This document shows positions 36,285 to 44,758 of a DNA stretch of 64,000 bases, in pieces. The notes beneath the pieces were generated by a model. That model did no database searches. It saw only the letters and a program-made list of their open reading frames with translations, and was not told where the DNA came from. The DNA is taken from NCBI GenBank assembly GCA_963798195.1, contig CAWCSF010000004.1, positions 1 through 64,000 of the forward strand, read 5' to 3'. The first letter of the stretch is position 1. Every line of letters starts with the position of its first letter. Source of the stretch: CAVSRC01 sp963798195 (GTDB lineage: Bacteria > Pseudomonadota > Alphaproteobacteria > Rhizobiales > Kaistiaceae). The position numbers and the translations under genes were made by a program.

Positions 36285-37466
36285 TCAGGCTCGCGGCGGG
36301 TGGGCCTTTACCGCAGCCTCGTCGATGTCCGTGCCCCAGCCAGGCCGGTCGGGCAGCATCATCATCCCGTCCACGATCGCCGGCCGGTGTGTGTAGATCT
36401 CGTGCCGCCATGGCACCCCGTCGAGATCGGTTTCCATGATCCTGAGATTCGGGATCGTCGCGGCGAAGCTCAGGCTGATGAAATCCGAAAGGTCGCCGTA
36501 GTAGTTGTGCGGCGCTACGTTGACCGCGTAGGTGTCGGCCAGTTGCGCGATCTCCAGCGCTTCCAGGTAGCCGTTCCAGATCGGATCGACGATCGCCACG
36601 TCAACGCTCCTGGCGTCGAGGAACGGTCGGTAGGCGGCCGCGCCATGGAGGTGCTCCAGCGAGGCCACCGGCAGCCGCGTCGAGCGGCGTACATCGGCAA
36701 GCGCCGCCGGCTGATAGCTGTCCATCTCCAGCCACATGAGATTGAGCGGTTCCAGTGCCGCCGCCAGCCGGCGGAAGCCTTCGGGCTTGAAGAAGAAGTT
36801 CACGTCGAGCATCAGCTCGACATTCGGCCCCGCGCCCTCGCGCAGCGCTTCGAGCATGCGAACCGCGGCGTGCTCCACCGCTGGCGTGAGGTTCAGCTCC
36901 GGGTAGCCGCTGCCCGGCGTGGTCGTCGGACGATAATTGACGAAGCCGCCATCACCCGCCTCGAGGATCGTCGCCTTGAGAGCACCGATCCCGCGTTCGC
37001 GCACTTCGGCGCCGATGGCTGCGATGTCGTCGTAGGTCCGCGGCGCGGGGCGCTCCAGGTATTTGGCGTAGCGGGCGCGATAGCTGGCGCAATGCGACCA
37101 GTAAACCGGCACCCGCCGCCGGATCGGCCCGCCGAACAGCGCATGCACCGGCACGCCCAGCGACTTTGCGTACACGTCCAGCAGCGCGTTGCCGATGGCG
37201 GCGATTGCATGCTGGTTGATGCCGCCGGGCGCCTGGATCGTCTGCGCGTGCAGGTCGCTGACGATGGCGCGCACTTCCGTCGCGTCACGTCCGACCAATC
37301 CATCGGCGAGGGCACGGATGACACCGGTCAGCCCGTGGTTGCCCGAGCCCTCGTGGAACTCTGACCAGCCGACGATGCCCTCGGCGGTCTCTACCTTGAG
37401 GAACGAGAGCGTGCGCCAGCCGAAGTCACAGTGCAGGTCGACGAAGCGGGTGATCTTGACTGGCAT
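36285..37466 (-). CDS. Mandelate racemase/muconate lactonizing enzyme family protein
   Basis: This 393-aa enolase-superfamily enzyme is taken from ATG 37466 (MPVKITRFVDLHCDFGW). The open frame extends to 37910, but the extra part lies antisense to and over the tctA-type gene. Metal and catalytic segments are GALKATILEAG (Lys), ELMLDVNFFFKPEG (Asp), LMWLEMD (Glu), ASLEHLHG (Glu) and VNVAPHNYYG (His). It is the last gene of a minus-strand operon, 17 bp after tctA, so it may dehydrate or epimerise the carboxylate imported by the Tct system. It is the third enolase-superfamily member in the island. Confidence 0.87.
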   Translation of the reverse strand: MPVKITRFVDLHCDFGWRTLSFLKVETAEGIVGWSEFHEGSGNHGLTGVIRALADGLVGRDATEVRAIVSDLHAQTIQAPGGINQHAIAAIGNALLDVYAKSLGVPVHALFGGPIRRRVPVYWSHCASYRARYAKYLERPAPRTYDDIAAIGAEVRERGIGALKATILEAGDGGFVNYRPTTTPGSGYPELNLTPAVEHAAVRMLEALREGAGPNVELMLDVNFFFKPEGFRRLAAALEPLNLMWLEMDSYQPAALADVRRSTRLPVASLEHLHGAAAYRPFLDARSVDVAIVDPIWNGYLEALEIAQLADTYAVNVAPHNYYGDLSDFISLSFAATIPNLRIMETDLDGVPWRHEIYTHRPAIVDGMMMLPDRPGWGTDIDEAAVKAHPPRA

Positions 37467-37483
37467 GCGGGATCCCGGGTGGG

Positions 37484-38995
37484 TCAGTCCACCTCTTCCT
37501 CGGTGAAGATCTCGTCGCGCTTTTTCCCGATCGCGGGTAGCGACACGATGACCAGTATCACAAGCGTCGCCGCCAGCAGGCTGCCACTTATCGGATGCTG
37601 GATGAAAGTCATCGGGTCGCCGTTCGAGAAGACCAGTGCGCGCCTCAGATGTTCCTCCAGCAGGTCGCCGAGCACGAAGCCCATCAGGAACGGGGCCGGC
37701 TCGCAGCCGACCTTGTAGAAGATGTAGCCGAGCACGCCGAACGCGGCGAGCATGTAAACGTCGAAGCCGCTGTTGTTCACGGTGAACACGCCCACCGTCG
37801 AGAACACGACGATCGCCGGCAGCAGCAGCTTGTAGGGCACCTTCAGCATCGTCACCCAGATGCCGACCAGCGGCAGGTTCAGGATGATCAGCATGGCGTT
37901 GCCGACCCACATGGACGTGATGACGCCCCAGAAGAGATCGGGCTGGTCGCGCACCACGTTCGGGCCGGGCGTGATGCCCTGGATCATCAGCGCGCCGATC
38001 ATCAGCGCCATCAGCGGATGCGACGGGATGCCCAGCGTCAGCATCGGAATGAACGATGTCTGCGCCCCGGCGTTGTTGGCCGATTCCGGTCCGGCGACGC
38101 CGGCGAGCGCGCCCTTGCCGAAGGTCTCGGGGTGCTTGGAGATGCGCTTTTCCAGCGTGTAGGAGGAGAACGCCGAGAGGATCGAGCCGCCGCCGGGCAG
38201 GGTGCCCAGGAACGAGCCCAGCAACGACCCGCGCGTGATCGGCCCGATGGATTCCTTCAGGTCCTGCCAGCTCGGCATGAGGCTCGTCAGCTTCGCCGTT
38301 CCGGTCGCCGTCGTCGGCATGTTCTCAAGGTTCCGCAAGACTTCGGCGACGCCGAAAATGCCGAGCGCAACGGCAACCGTGTTGAGCCCGTCGGTCAGTT
38401 CGATCATCCCGAGCGTGAAGCGGAACGCGCCGCTGTCCACGTCCGTCCCGACCAGGCCGAACAACATGCCGGTGATGATCATCGCCATGGCCTTCAGCAC
38501 GGAGCCGTGGGCCAGCGCGGTGGAGGTGACGAGGCCGAGCAGGATCAGCGAGAAATATTCTGCCGGTCCGAATTTCAGCGCGATGGTGGTGAGCGGCAGC
38601 GCGACCACGGCGATCAGCAGCGTTGCGAACGTGCCGGCCGCGAACGAACCGATGGCGGCGATGGCGAGCGCCTTGCCGGCCTTGCCCTGGCGGGCCATCT
38701 GGTAGCCGTCGATGGCGGTCACCGACGACGAGACCTCGCCGGGCAGGTTCATCAGGATCGCGGTGGTCGAGCCGCCGTACTGCGAGCCGTAGTAGATGCC
38801 GGCCAGCATGATCATCGAGGCCGTTGGCGTCAGGTAGTAGGTGATCGGCAGCAGCATCGCGATGGTCGCCGTCGGCCCGATGCCGGGCAGCACGCCGATG
38901 AAGGTGCCGAGTAGCGCGCCGACGAAGCAGTAGAAGAGGTTGTCCGGCGTGAGCGAAGTGGCGAAGCCGATCGCGAGGTGGTGAAAGAGATCCAT
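37484..38995 (-). CDS. tctA: Tripartite tricarboxylate transporter permease, large subunit (TctA)
   Basis: This 503-aa inner-membrane carrier has about 12 hydrophobic segments. Family hallmarks are GALLGTFIGVLPGIGPTATI (the conserved G-P-x-G loop) near residue 30, YYGSQYGGSTTAILMNLPGE, and the second repeat GTLPGGGSILSAF...GKGALAGVAGPESANNAGA. It couples carboxylate uptake to an ion gradient with TctB and a TctC-type binding protein. It starts 5 bp after tctB and is followed by a dehydratase gene in the same operon. Confidence 0.96.
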   Translation of the reverse strand: MDLFHHLAIGFATSLTPDNLFYCFVGALLGTFIGVLPGIGPTATIAMLLPITYYLTPTASMIMLAGIYYGSQYGGSTTAILMNLPGEVSSSVTAIDGYQMARQGKAGKALAIAAIGSFAAGTFATLLIAVVALPLTTIALKFGPAEYFSLILLGLVTSTALAHGSVLKAMAMIITGMLFGLVGTDVDSGAFRFTLGMIELTDGLNTVAVALGIFGVAEVLRNLENMPTTATGTAKLTSLMPSWQDLKESIGPITRGSLLGSFLGTLPGGGSILSAFSSYTLEKRISKHPETFGKGALAGVAGPESANNAGAQTSFIPMLTLGIPSHPLMALMIGALMIQGITPGPNVVRDQPDLFWGVITSMWVGNAMLIILNLPLVGIWVTMLKVPYKLLLPAIVVFSTVGVFTVNNSGFDVYMLAAFGVLGYIFYKVGCEPAPFLMGFVLGDLLEEHLRRALVFSNGDPMTFIQHPISGSLLAATLVILVIVSLPAIGKKRDEIFTEEEVD

Positions 38996-39000
38996 GGTGC

Positions 39001-39459
39001 TTACCTCCCGCCGAGCCAGGGCCCGATGACCGGGTAAGGCAGTCCGAGCGCGTAGACGAAGACCAGCACGCAGAAGATGCTGAGACCGATCGACAGCAGG
39101 ATCGATGAGATCAGCGTCGCCCGGTCAGTGGACATCGAAGCCATGAACGTCGTCAGGATCAGCGATGGACCAAGGCCGAGCTTCCGGGCCGTCAGGCCGA
39201 ATACGAACACCGCGCCGATGACCAGCACGATGCCGCGGATCGAGACCTTGCCGAAGACTTCCTGGGGCTTGTTGATGGCGTTGACGGCGATGGCGCCGCC
39301 GAAGCCGATCAGGATCACGCCGAGCAGCAGCGGAAAGTAGCCCGGCCCCATGTTGAGCGCGCGGCCGATGCGCAGGTTGAACCACGCGTTCAGCGCGAAA
39401 AACGCACCGATCGCGATGAACAGCAGCCCCGCGGCGACATCCTTGGTGTTGAGTTGCAT
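39001..39459 (-). CDS. tctB: Tripartite tricarboxylate transporter small subunit (TctB)
   Basis: This 152-aa protein has four hydrophobic segments. The first is VAAGLLFIAIGAFFALNAW, followed by the family motif IGRALNMGPGYFPLLLGVILI. The third and fourth occupy the C-terminal half. It forms the small permease subunit with TctA, 5 bp downstream. It lies 42 bp after the FMN-dependent dehydrogenase gene, in the same minus-strand operon. Confidence 0.93.
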   Translation of the reverse strand: MQLNTKDVAAGLLFIAIGAFFALNAWFNLRIGRALNMGPGYFPLLLGVILIGFGGAIAVNAINKPQEVFGKVSIRGIVLVIGAVFVFGLTARKLGLGPSLILTTFMASMSTDRATLISSILLSIGLSIFCVLVFVYALGLPYPVIGPWLGGR

Positions 39460-39501
39460 GCTTCGTCCTCCCGCCCCTTGGGGCGCCCCTTCCGAATAAG
39501 A

Positions 39502-40680
39502 TTACAGTCCGCCGCCCGCCAGCGGCGCATCGAGTGCCAGCACGTCGCGGCCGATTTCGCCGGCGTTGCGGCAGCCGACGTGCGAAAGCGTCAGTTCGTA
39601 TTCGCGGCGGAGCAGCTTCAGCGCGTGCGCCGCGCCGGCCTGGCCGCCGACCGCCGTGCCCCACAGCACCGGCCGTCCGAGAAGCACAGCCTTGGCGCCA
39701 AGCGCGCAGGCCTTGACGATATCGCTGCCGCGCCGGATGCCGCTGTCGATCATCACGGTAACGCGCTCGCCGACGGCCTTCACCACACTCGGTAGCGCGT
39801 CGATCGGCGCCACGGCGCTGTCGAGCACGCGCCCGCCATGATTGGAGACCACGACGCCGTCGGCGCCGCACTCGGCCGCCTTTTCGGCGTCGTCGGCACG
39901 CAGGATGCCCTTGACCATCAGCGTTCCGGGCCAGAGATCGCGCAGCCGCGCCAGATCATCCCAGCTCACCGCGCCTTCCTTGCTGCGCAGCGCCGCCCCG
40001 GCGATGTTCTTCGCCTCGGGCGGATTGTTGGCGTGCCGCGGCATGCCGGTCGTCGTGAGATAACGGAGCAGAACGTTGAAGAGCCAGCCCGGACGCAGCA
40101 GGATGTCGCGCACCGTTCGGTAGCTTGGCTTGAACGGATTGCCCCAGCCGTTGCGGTAGTTGTGCTCGCGGTTGGTGCCGAGGCCAACATCGACGGTGAC
40201 GACCAGCGCCTCATATCCGGCCCCGCGCACCCGGCGGACGAGGTCGGCGGTGAGCTGGTGGTTTTCCCAGATGTAGAGCTGGAACCAGAGCCGTCCGCCG
40301 GCTTCCGCGGCCACCTTCTCCAGCGGCGTGGTCGAGCCGATCGCCATGGTGAAGGGCACGCCGAATTCCGCCGCCGCCTTGGCGAGCGCCAGTTCGCCCT
40401 CGTACCAGCAGAGGCCGGCGGCGCCGGTCGGTGCGACGGCGAGGGGCAGCGCGCTCCGCTTGCCGAAGAGGTCTGCGCCGAGATCGCGCCCCGACATGTC
40501 GACCAGTGCCCGGCCGCGCAGCTTCAGCCGGCGATAAGCTTCGATGTTGTGCGCGATGGCGAGGCCGTCTTCAGCGCCGCGATCGACGAACTCGAAGATC
40601 CATTTCGGCAGCCGCTTCTGGGCGGCGGCGCGAAGGTCTTCGGCGTTGTAGCAGCTGTCTATGGCCGTACTGGAAAACAT
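39502..40680 (-). CDS. FMN-dependent alpha-hydroxy-acid dehydrogenase/oxidase (LldD-like)
   Basis: This 392-aa flavoenzyme should oxidise an L-2-hydroxy acid (lactate, glycolate or a sugar-derived hydroxy acid) to the 2-oxo acid. It shows WIFEFVDRGAEDG at the start, LPLAVAPTGAAGLCWYEGE, FQLYIW, VVTVDVGLGTNREHNYRNGW, LMVKGILRADDA (FMN-binding Lys), VVSNHGGRVLD (catalytic His/Asp region) and IDSGIRRGSDIVKA (substrate Arg). It is the first gene of the operon with tctB, tctA and a dehydratase, a direct link between uptake and oxidation of hydroxy acids. A degenerate copy of the island palindrome lies 148 bp upstream. Confidence 0.93.
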   Translation of the reverse strand: MFSSTAIDSCYNAEDLRAAAQKRLPKWIFEFVDRGAEDGLAIAHNIEAYRRLKLRGRALVDMSGRDLGADLFGKRSALPLAVAPTGAAGLCWYEGELALAKAAAEFGVPFTMAIGSTTPLEKVAAEAGGRLWFQLYIWENHQLTADLVRRVRGAGYEALVVTVDVGLGTNREHNYRNGWGNPFKPSYRTVRDILLRPGWLFNVLLRYLTTTGMPRHANNPPEAKNIAGAALRSKEGAVSWDDLARLRDLWPGTLMVKGILRADDAEKAAECGADGVVVSNHGGRVLDSAVAPIDALPSVVKAVGERVTVMIDSGIRRGSDIVKACALGAKAVLLGRPVLWGTAVGGQAGAAHALKLLRREYELTLSHVGCRNAGEIGRDVLALDAPLAGGGL

Positions 40681-40792
40681 CAGGCGCCCGGCATCGGAGT
40701 GCCCGACTCGTACGGCGATACCTCAATCTGGTCGGCGCAGGTCGGCGGACACTTCGCCATGCTGGTCCCTCCCGAATGTCCGCCTCTATAGC

Positions 40793-40817
40793 GGAGGCCC
40801 CGAAACGCACGGCCTCC
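40793..40817 (-). other. Stem-loop between the fumarase-type and hydroxy-acid dehydrogenase genes
   Basis: Arms GGAGGCC and GGCCTCC pair over 7 bp around an 11-nt loop that contains a GTTTCG half-site on the minus strand. It has no T-tract. It may be a weak terminator of the upstream hydro-lyase transcript or part of the control region. Confidence 0.5.
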
Positions 40818-40828
40818 CGATCAATCGT

Positions 40829-40845
40829 ATTCCGCTGTATGAAAT
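40829..40845. promoter_or_regulatory. Degenerate 17-bp palindrome (putative IclR operator)
   Basis: ATTCCG-CTGTA-TGAAAT resembles RTTTCR-N5-CGAAAY, with one mismatch in each half. It lies 148 bp before the hydroxy-acid dehydrogenase start and may control the operon with tctBA. It is the weakest copy. Confidence 0.4.
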
Positions 40846-40852
40846 GGGTGGC

Positions 40853-41470
40853 TCAAGTCGCGGCGCGCCGGGGCCCGAGCGATGCCATGATCTCGGGCAA
40901 ACGCAGCCGCGCCGAGGCGGAAAGATCGTCGTAGATGCTGTGGCCGTGCGCATCGATCGCGACCGTCAGCGGACCGAAATTCTCCACCCGGAATCGCGTC
41001 AGGCGGAACTGCATGATGAGGTCGTCCCAGCCGGTTTCGATCACGTCGCGGACGCCCTCGGTGAGCACCGGCGCAGCCCCGCCGATCATGGAGAAATAGA
41101 CGCAGCCGGTCTCCTGCATCGCTTTCACGCTTTCGGCGTCGAGCCCGCCCTTGCCGGCGGTCGCCGTGAGGCCGAAATGCCGGATGATCGTCGGCATGAA
41201 GGCGTTGAAGCGGGTGCTGGTCGTCGGGTTCACGTAGACCGGCGTGATGCGCCCGTCCTCCTCGCGGCTGAGGTTCCCCATGTGGAACAGCGTCTGCCCG
41301 GCGAGATCGACCGGCGGCGCTTCGCCCGAAGCGATGCACTGCATGATGCGCTGGTGCGTCGGAAAGCCGGCGGTGGTCACGATCTCGCCGTCGAGAAAGA
41401 CGAGGTCGCCGAGCCTGAGCTTCGCCGCTTCGGCACGCTCCAGCGGCACCTTCAGCCGCCACTCACTCAT
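40853..41470 (-). CDS. Class I fumarase/tartrate dehydratase-type hydro-lyase, beta subunit
   Basis: This 205-aa protein is the fumarate-hydratase C-terminal (beta) domain as a separate subunit. It has LGDLVFLDGEIVTTAGFPTHQRI, VDLAGQTLFHMGNL, VNPTTSTRFNAFMP, ATAGKGGLD and GCVYFSMIGGAAPVLTEG. The start is ATG 41470, which overlaps the alpha-subunit stop by 8 bp. The longer frame to 41566 is antisense-like. With the alpha subunit it makes an iron-sulfur enzyme that dehydrates tartrate, malate or a related hydroxy diacid. Length matches TtdB (about 200 aa). Confidence 0.92.
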   Translation of the reverse strand: MSEWRLKVPLERAEAAKLRLGDLVFLDGEIVTTAGFPTHQRIMQCIASGEAPPVDLAGQTLFHMGNLSREEDGRITPVYVNPTTSTRFNAFMPTIIRHFGLTATAGKGGLDAESVKAMQETGCVYFSMIGGAAPVLTEGVRDVIETGWDDLIMQFRLTRFRVENFGPLTVAIDAHGHSIYDDLSASARLRLPEIMASLGPRRAAT

Positions 41471-42332
41471 GGCGAACGACTTCGCCGGAATTGTAGATGC
41501 GTGCCCGCGTGCGCCGGTTGATCCAGCAGTTGAAGGCGACCGCCACGGGCGTGAAGCCGTGGCCATAGGCGTGGTCGATGTGGACGCCGAGCGCGGTGGT
41601 CACTCCGCCGGTGCCCATCGGCCCGAAGCCGGTGGCGTTCACCGCCTTCAACAGCCGCTCTTCCATTTCGGCGAGCGCCGGCACCGGATTCGGCGAGCCG
41701 AAGGCGCGCAGCGTCTGCTGCTTGGCCATGTGGGCGGCGTGGTCGAACGTGCCGCCGATGCCGACGCCGATGACGACCGGCGGGCAGTGCTGCGAGCCCG
41801 CCTTCAGCACCACTTCCATGATGTAGGCCTCGATCTCGTCGAGGGTGGGGTAGCTGAAAATCTCCAGGGCGGCCCAGCGGCCGGAGCCGAGCGCCTTCGG
41901 CGAGCAGGTGATCTCGATGTAGTCGGCGCCCGAGATCACGTCCCAGGACACCATGGGGATGTCCTTGCCCTTGAAGCCGCGCTTGCCGGTCAGGGGATCG
42001 GTGACGAATTTCAGGATCGGCGGCTCGATCGTCTCGACCAGCTCGTCGAAGCCGTCGGAGATCGCCTGCTTGATGTCGCCGTCGAACTGCACGCCGGTGC
42101 CGATCTTGATGAAATAGACCGGGATGCCGGAATCGGAGCAGAGGAACGTGTCGTTCTTTTCCGCCCGTTCGGCGCTTTTCAGCATGAACTTGATCGTGTT
42201 GCGCGCCGTCTCGAGCGTCTCGTTCTCGTAGGCGGCGGCAAGCGCGACCTTGCTGTCCTCGGGAATCTTCTTCAGAGACCACTCGTAGAGGCTGCGGGTC
42301 GTGTCCTTCATCAGCTGATAGGTGACGGCCAC
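41463..42332 (-). CDS. Class I fumarase/tartrate dehydratase-type hydro-lyase, alpha subunit
   Basis: This 289-aa iron-sulfur subunit starts at GTG with AGGGGA just upstream. The three cluster Cys are in FLCSDSGIP, QHCPPVVIGVG and AFNCWINRR. FGPMGTGGVTTALGVHIDHAYGHG is the conserved substrate region. Its length and split from beta fit TtdA-type tartrate dehydratase or two-subunit fumarase. The Tct transporter and hydroxy-acid genes nearby favour tartrate or a similar diacid, but fumarase function cannot be excluded. It shares the operator at 42409 with the divergent dehydrogenase gene. Confidence 0.92.
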   Translation of the reverse strand: MAVTYQLMKDTTRSLYEWSLKKIPEDSKVALAAAYENETLETARNTIKFMLKSAERAEKNDTFLCSDSGIPVYFIKIGTGVQFDGDIKQAISDGFDELVETIEPPILKFVTDPLTGKRGFKGKDIPMVSWDVISGADYIEITCSPKALGSGRWAALEIFSYPTLDEIEAYIMEVVLKAGSQHCPPVVIGVGIGGTFDHAAHMAKQQTLRAFGSPNPVPALAEMEERLLKAVNATGFGPMGTGGVTTALGVHIDHAYGHGFTPVAVAFNCWINRRTRARIYNSGEVVRHE

Positions 42333-42408
42333 GGTGATCCCCTGCGGACGGCGATGCCCGTAATGTTATCGTGCCCGGGCCGCGTGCGGACAAGCTATGC
42401 CGGGTCCG

Positions 42409-42425
42409 GTTTCAATGCACGAAAC
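42409..42425. promoter_or_regulatory. 17-bp palindrome (putative IclR operator), copy 3
   Basis: GTTTCA-ATGCA-CGAAAC sits in the 163-bp divergent region, 76 bp from the hydro-lyase alpha start and 70 bp from the LDH2-family start. Confidence 0.72.
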
Positions 42426-42495
42426 GCGCGGTGCGCGGGCTGGACGCGCGGCCAAAGTGGCCGCAAACCGCGCCTTTCAACGATAAGGAGAGAGC

Positions 42496-43557
42496 ATGGC
42501 ATCGGAGCCGATGGCCCTTGAGGCGGTGAAACTGGAGCGCTTCGTCGCGCGGCTTTACCGCGCCGCCGGTCTCTCCGAGCGTGCTGCCGCCACCATGGCG
42601 GCGGCCCTGGTCGAGGCCGACTTGCAGGGCCTGCCCTCCCACGGCGTCATGCAGAGCGAGGCCTATCTCGCCCGCCTCAAGGGTGGCTCGGTGACGGCGG
42701 CGGAGGAGGGCGTCATCGTCGTCGACCGTGACGCCAGCGTCGTCCTCGACGGCGGCAACATGCTCGGCCATCTGGTAGCCGGCCAGGCGATGGCGTTGGC
42801 GGTAGAACGCGCGCGCCGCTTCGGCACGGCGACGGTTGCCGTACGCAACGGTTTCCACTTCGGCGCCGCCGGGCGCTATGCCCTTGCCGCGGCGCGCGCC
42901 GGCTGCGTCGGCATCGCGATGTGCAATTCGCGGCCGGTGATGCCCGCGCCGGGAGGGGCCCAGCCGCTGGTCGGGACCAACCCGCTCGCGATCGCCATCC
43001 CCACCGAAAAGGAGCCGGCCATCGTCCTCGACATGGCGACGACCGAAGGATCGGTCGGCAAGCTGCGTATTGCAGAGCGCGCCGGCAAGCAGATTCCGGC
43101 CAACTGGGCCGTCGGACCCGACGGTGCGCCGACCACCGATCCTGCGGTCGCGCTGAAGGGCATGATGCTTCCTGCCGCCGGGCCCAAGGGCTTCGGTCTT
43201 GCGCTGGTCATCGACCTGTTGTGCGGCCTGCTGTCGTCGGGCGGCTGGGGCGATGCGGTTGCCGGAATGCGCGACGACCCGACGAAGCCGCCGAACTCCT
43301 CGCAGCTCTTCATCGCGATGGATGTGTCGCACTTTCGCGAACTGCCCGGGTTTCTCGCCGAGGCGACGGCCGCCGCCGAGCGTGTGCGGCAGTCGCGGCG
43401 CGCGCCGGGCGTGGAACGCATCTTCGTGCCCGGCGAGCGCAAGTGGGAGGCGGCGAAAGCCAGCGCAGGTATGGTCCGCCTCAACAGGGCTACGGCGGAA
43501 TCGCTTCGCGGGCTGGCGGCAGATTTCGGCATCGCGGCAGACGAACTGGCATCCTGA
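42496..43557 (+). CDS. LDH2 family malate/L-lactate/ureidoglycolate-type dehydrogenase
   Basis: This 353-aa NAD(P)-dependent oxidoreductase has the family fold that is unrelated to classical LDH. It shows LPSHGVMQ (catalytic His near residue 55), VVDRDASVVLDGGNMLGHL, VRNGFHFGAAGRYALAAA, MCNSRPVMPAPGG, VGTNPLAIAIPTE and MATTEGSVGKL. Known members reduce or oxidise 2-hydroxy acids such as malate, sulfolactate, ureidoglycolate or 2,3-diketo-gulonate. The start has AAGGAGAG 6-7 nt upstream. It begins the plus-strand run with the quinone oxidoreductase and IclR genes. Confidence 0.93.
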   Translation: MASEPMALEAVKLERFVARLYRAAGLSERAAATMAAALVEADLQGLPSHGVMQSEAYLARLKGGSVTAAEEGVIVVDRDASVVLDGGNMLGHLVAGQAMALAVERARRFGTATVAVRNGFHFGAAGRYALAAARAGCVGIAMCNSRPVMPAPGGAQPLVGTNPLAIAIPTEKEPAIVLDMATTEGSVGKLRIAERAGKQIPANWAVGPDGAPTTDPAVALKGMMLPAAGPKGFGLALVIDLLCGLLSSGGWGDAVAGMRDDPTKPPNSSQLFIAMDVSHFRELPGFLAEATAAAERVRQSRRAPGVERIFVPGERKWEAAKASAGMVRLNRATAESLRGLAADFGIAADELAS

Positions 43558-43567
43558 CGCCCGTGAG

Positions 43568-43584
43568 GTTTCATGCTGCGAAAC
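43568..43584. promoter_or_regulatory. 17-bp palindrome (putative IclR operator), copy 4
   Basis: GTTTCA-TGCTG-CGAAAC lies 11 bp after the LDH2-family stop and 79 bp before the quinone oxidoreductase start. Confidence 0.72.
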
Positions 43585-43663
43585 ATCGGACCGGCGCCGT
43601 TTGTTGCTTTCCAGCGCCTCGCTACGCATGGATAGCGTCGGCGGGGGCGGGGAGATGAGAGTT

Positions 43664-44689
43664 ATGCGCGTCGTTGAGATCATCGCTCCTGGCGGACCGG
43701 AGATGCTTCGCCTGGCGGAGCGTGAGAAACCAGCGCTGCGCGCCGGCGAGGTGCTGGTCCGTGTGCACGCCGCCGGGGTCAACCGGCCGGACGTGCAGCA
43801 AAGGCGCGGTCTCTACCCGCCGCCGCCCGGCGCATCCGATATTCCCGGCCTCGATATTGCCGGCATCGTTGAAGAAACCGCCGCGGACGTCACCTGGCCG
43901 AAGCCCGGCGATTCCGTGTGCGCGCTCGTCACCGGCGGCGGCTACGCCGAATACTGCGCCGTGCCGGCGCTCCAGTGCCTGCCGCTGCCGGCCGGCTTCA
44001 GCTTTCTTCAGGCCGCGGCGCTGCCGGAGGTATTCTTCACCGCCTGGAACAACATCATCTGGCTCGGCCATCTGGCCGAGGGCGAGACGATGCTCTTCCA
44101 GGGCGGCACCAGCGGTGTGGGCATCGCCGCCATCCAGATCGCCAAACAGCTGCGTAGGGCAAAGGTCTTTGCCACCGCCGGCACCGCCGAGAAGCGCGCT
44201 GTCTGCATGTCGATCGGGGCCGATGGCGCGGTGGACTATCGCGGCGCATGGGACGACGAGGTGCGGGCGCTGAATGATGGACGCGGCGTCGATCTGATCG
44301 TCGACGCGCAGGCCGGCCCCTACACGGCGCGCGAACTCGATCTCCTCGCCGACGACGGCCGGCTGGTTCTCATCGCGACCCACCTTGGCGCCGCGGCGGA
44401 GGTCAATCTGCGCCAGATCGTACGCCGGCGGCTCACGCTCACCGGATCGACCATCCGCCCGCGTCCCCCCGCCTACAAGGGCCGCATCGCCGCCGAACTG
44501 TTGCGCGAAGTCTGGCCGCTGCTCGGCGATGGCCGCATCGTCATGCCGATCCACGCGACATTCCCGCTCGAGCGCGTCGCCGATGCGCACGCGGTTCTCG
44601 ACGGCAACCAGCAGATCGGGAAGGTCGTCCTCGCGGTCGATCCCGAGCGGGCGCTTGTCGTCCCGCCTGCCAGCGCTCATAGTTCCTGA
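43664..44689 (+). CDS. Zinc-free NAD(P)H quinone oxidoreductase (PIG3/QOR-like)
   Basis: This 341-aa medium-chain dehydrogenase family member lacks the zinc-ligand Cys/His set. It has VRVHAAGVNRPDVQQRRGLY at the N terminus, LPEVFFTAWNNI, the nucleotide motif FQGGTSGVGIAAIQIAKQL, and VDLIVDAQAGPY. This is the PIG3 type, which reduces quinones or enones with NADPH. ATG 43664 has GGGGAG about 10 nt upstream. ATG 43655 is a close alternative. The IclR gene follows 69 bp downstream. Confidence 0.9.
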   Translation: MRVVEIIAPGGPEMLRLAEREKPALRAGEVLVRVHAAGVNRPDVQQRRGLYPPPPGASDIPGLDIAGIVEETAADVTWPKPGDSVCALVTGGGYAEYCAVPALQCLPLPAGFSFLQAAALPEVFFTAWNNIIWLGHLAEGETMLFQGGTSGVGIAAIQIAKQLRRAKVFATAGTAEKRAVCMSIGADGAVDYRGAWDDEVRALNDGRGVDLIVDAQAGPYTARELDLLADDGRLVLIATHLGAAAEVNLRQIVRRRLTLTGSTIRPRPPAYKGRIAAELLREVWPLLGDGRIVMPIHATFPLERVADAHAVLDGNQQIGKVVLAVDPERALVVPPASAHSS

Positions 44690-44758
44690 CGACCGGCGGC
44701 GGTTTGCCGTGCGGATGCTGCTCGCGTCCGCGCGCCGCAGGCCCCGAAAGCGCGTGCA

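Noticed and set aside
36285..37910. An N-terminal extension of the dehydratase gene to 37910
   Set aside because: The added residues lie over the tctA gene on the same strand in another frame and show no domain. The family start MPVKITRFVD at 37466 fits.
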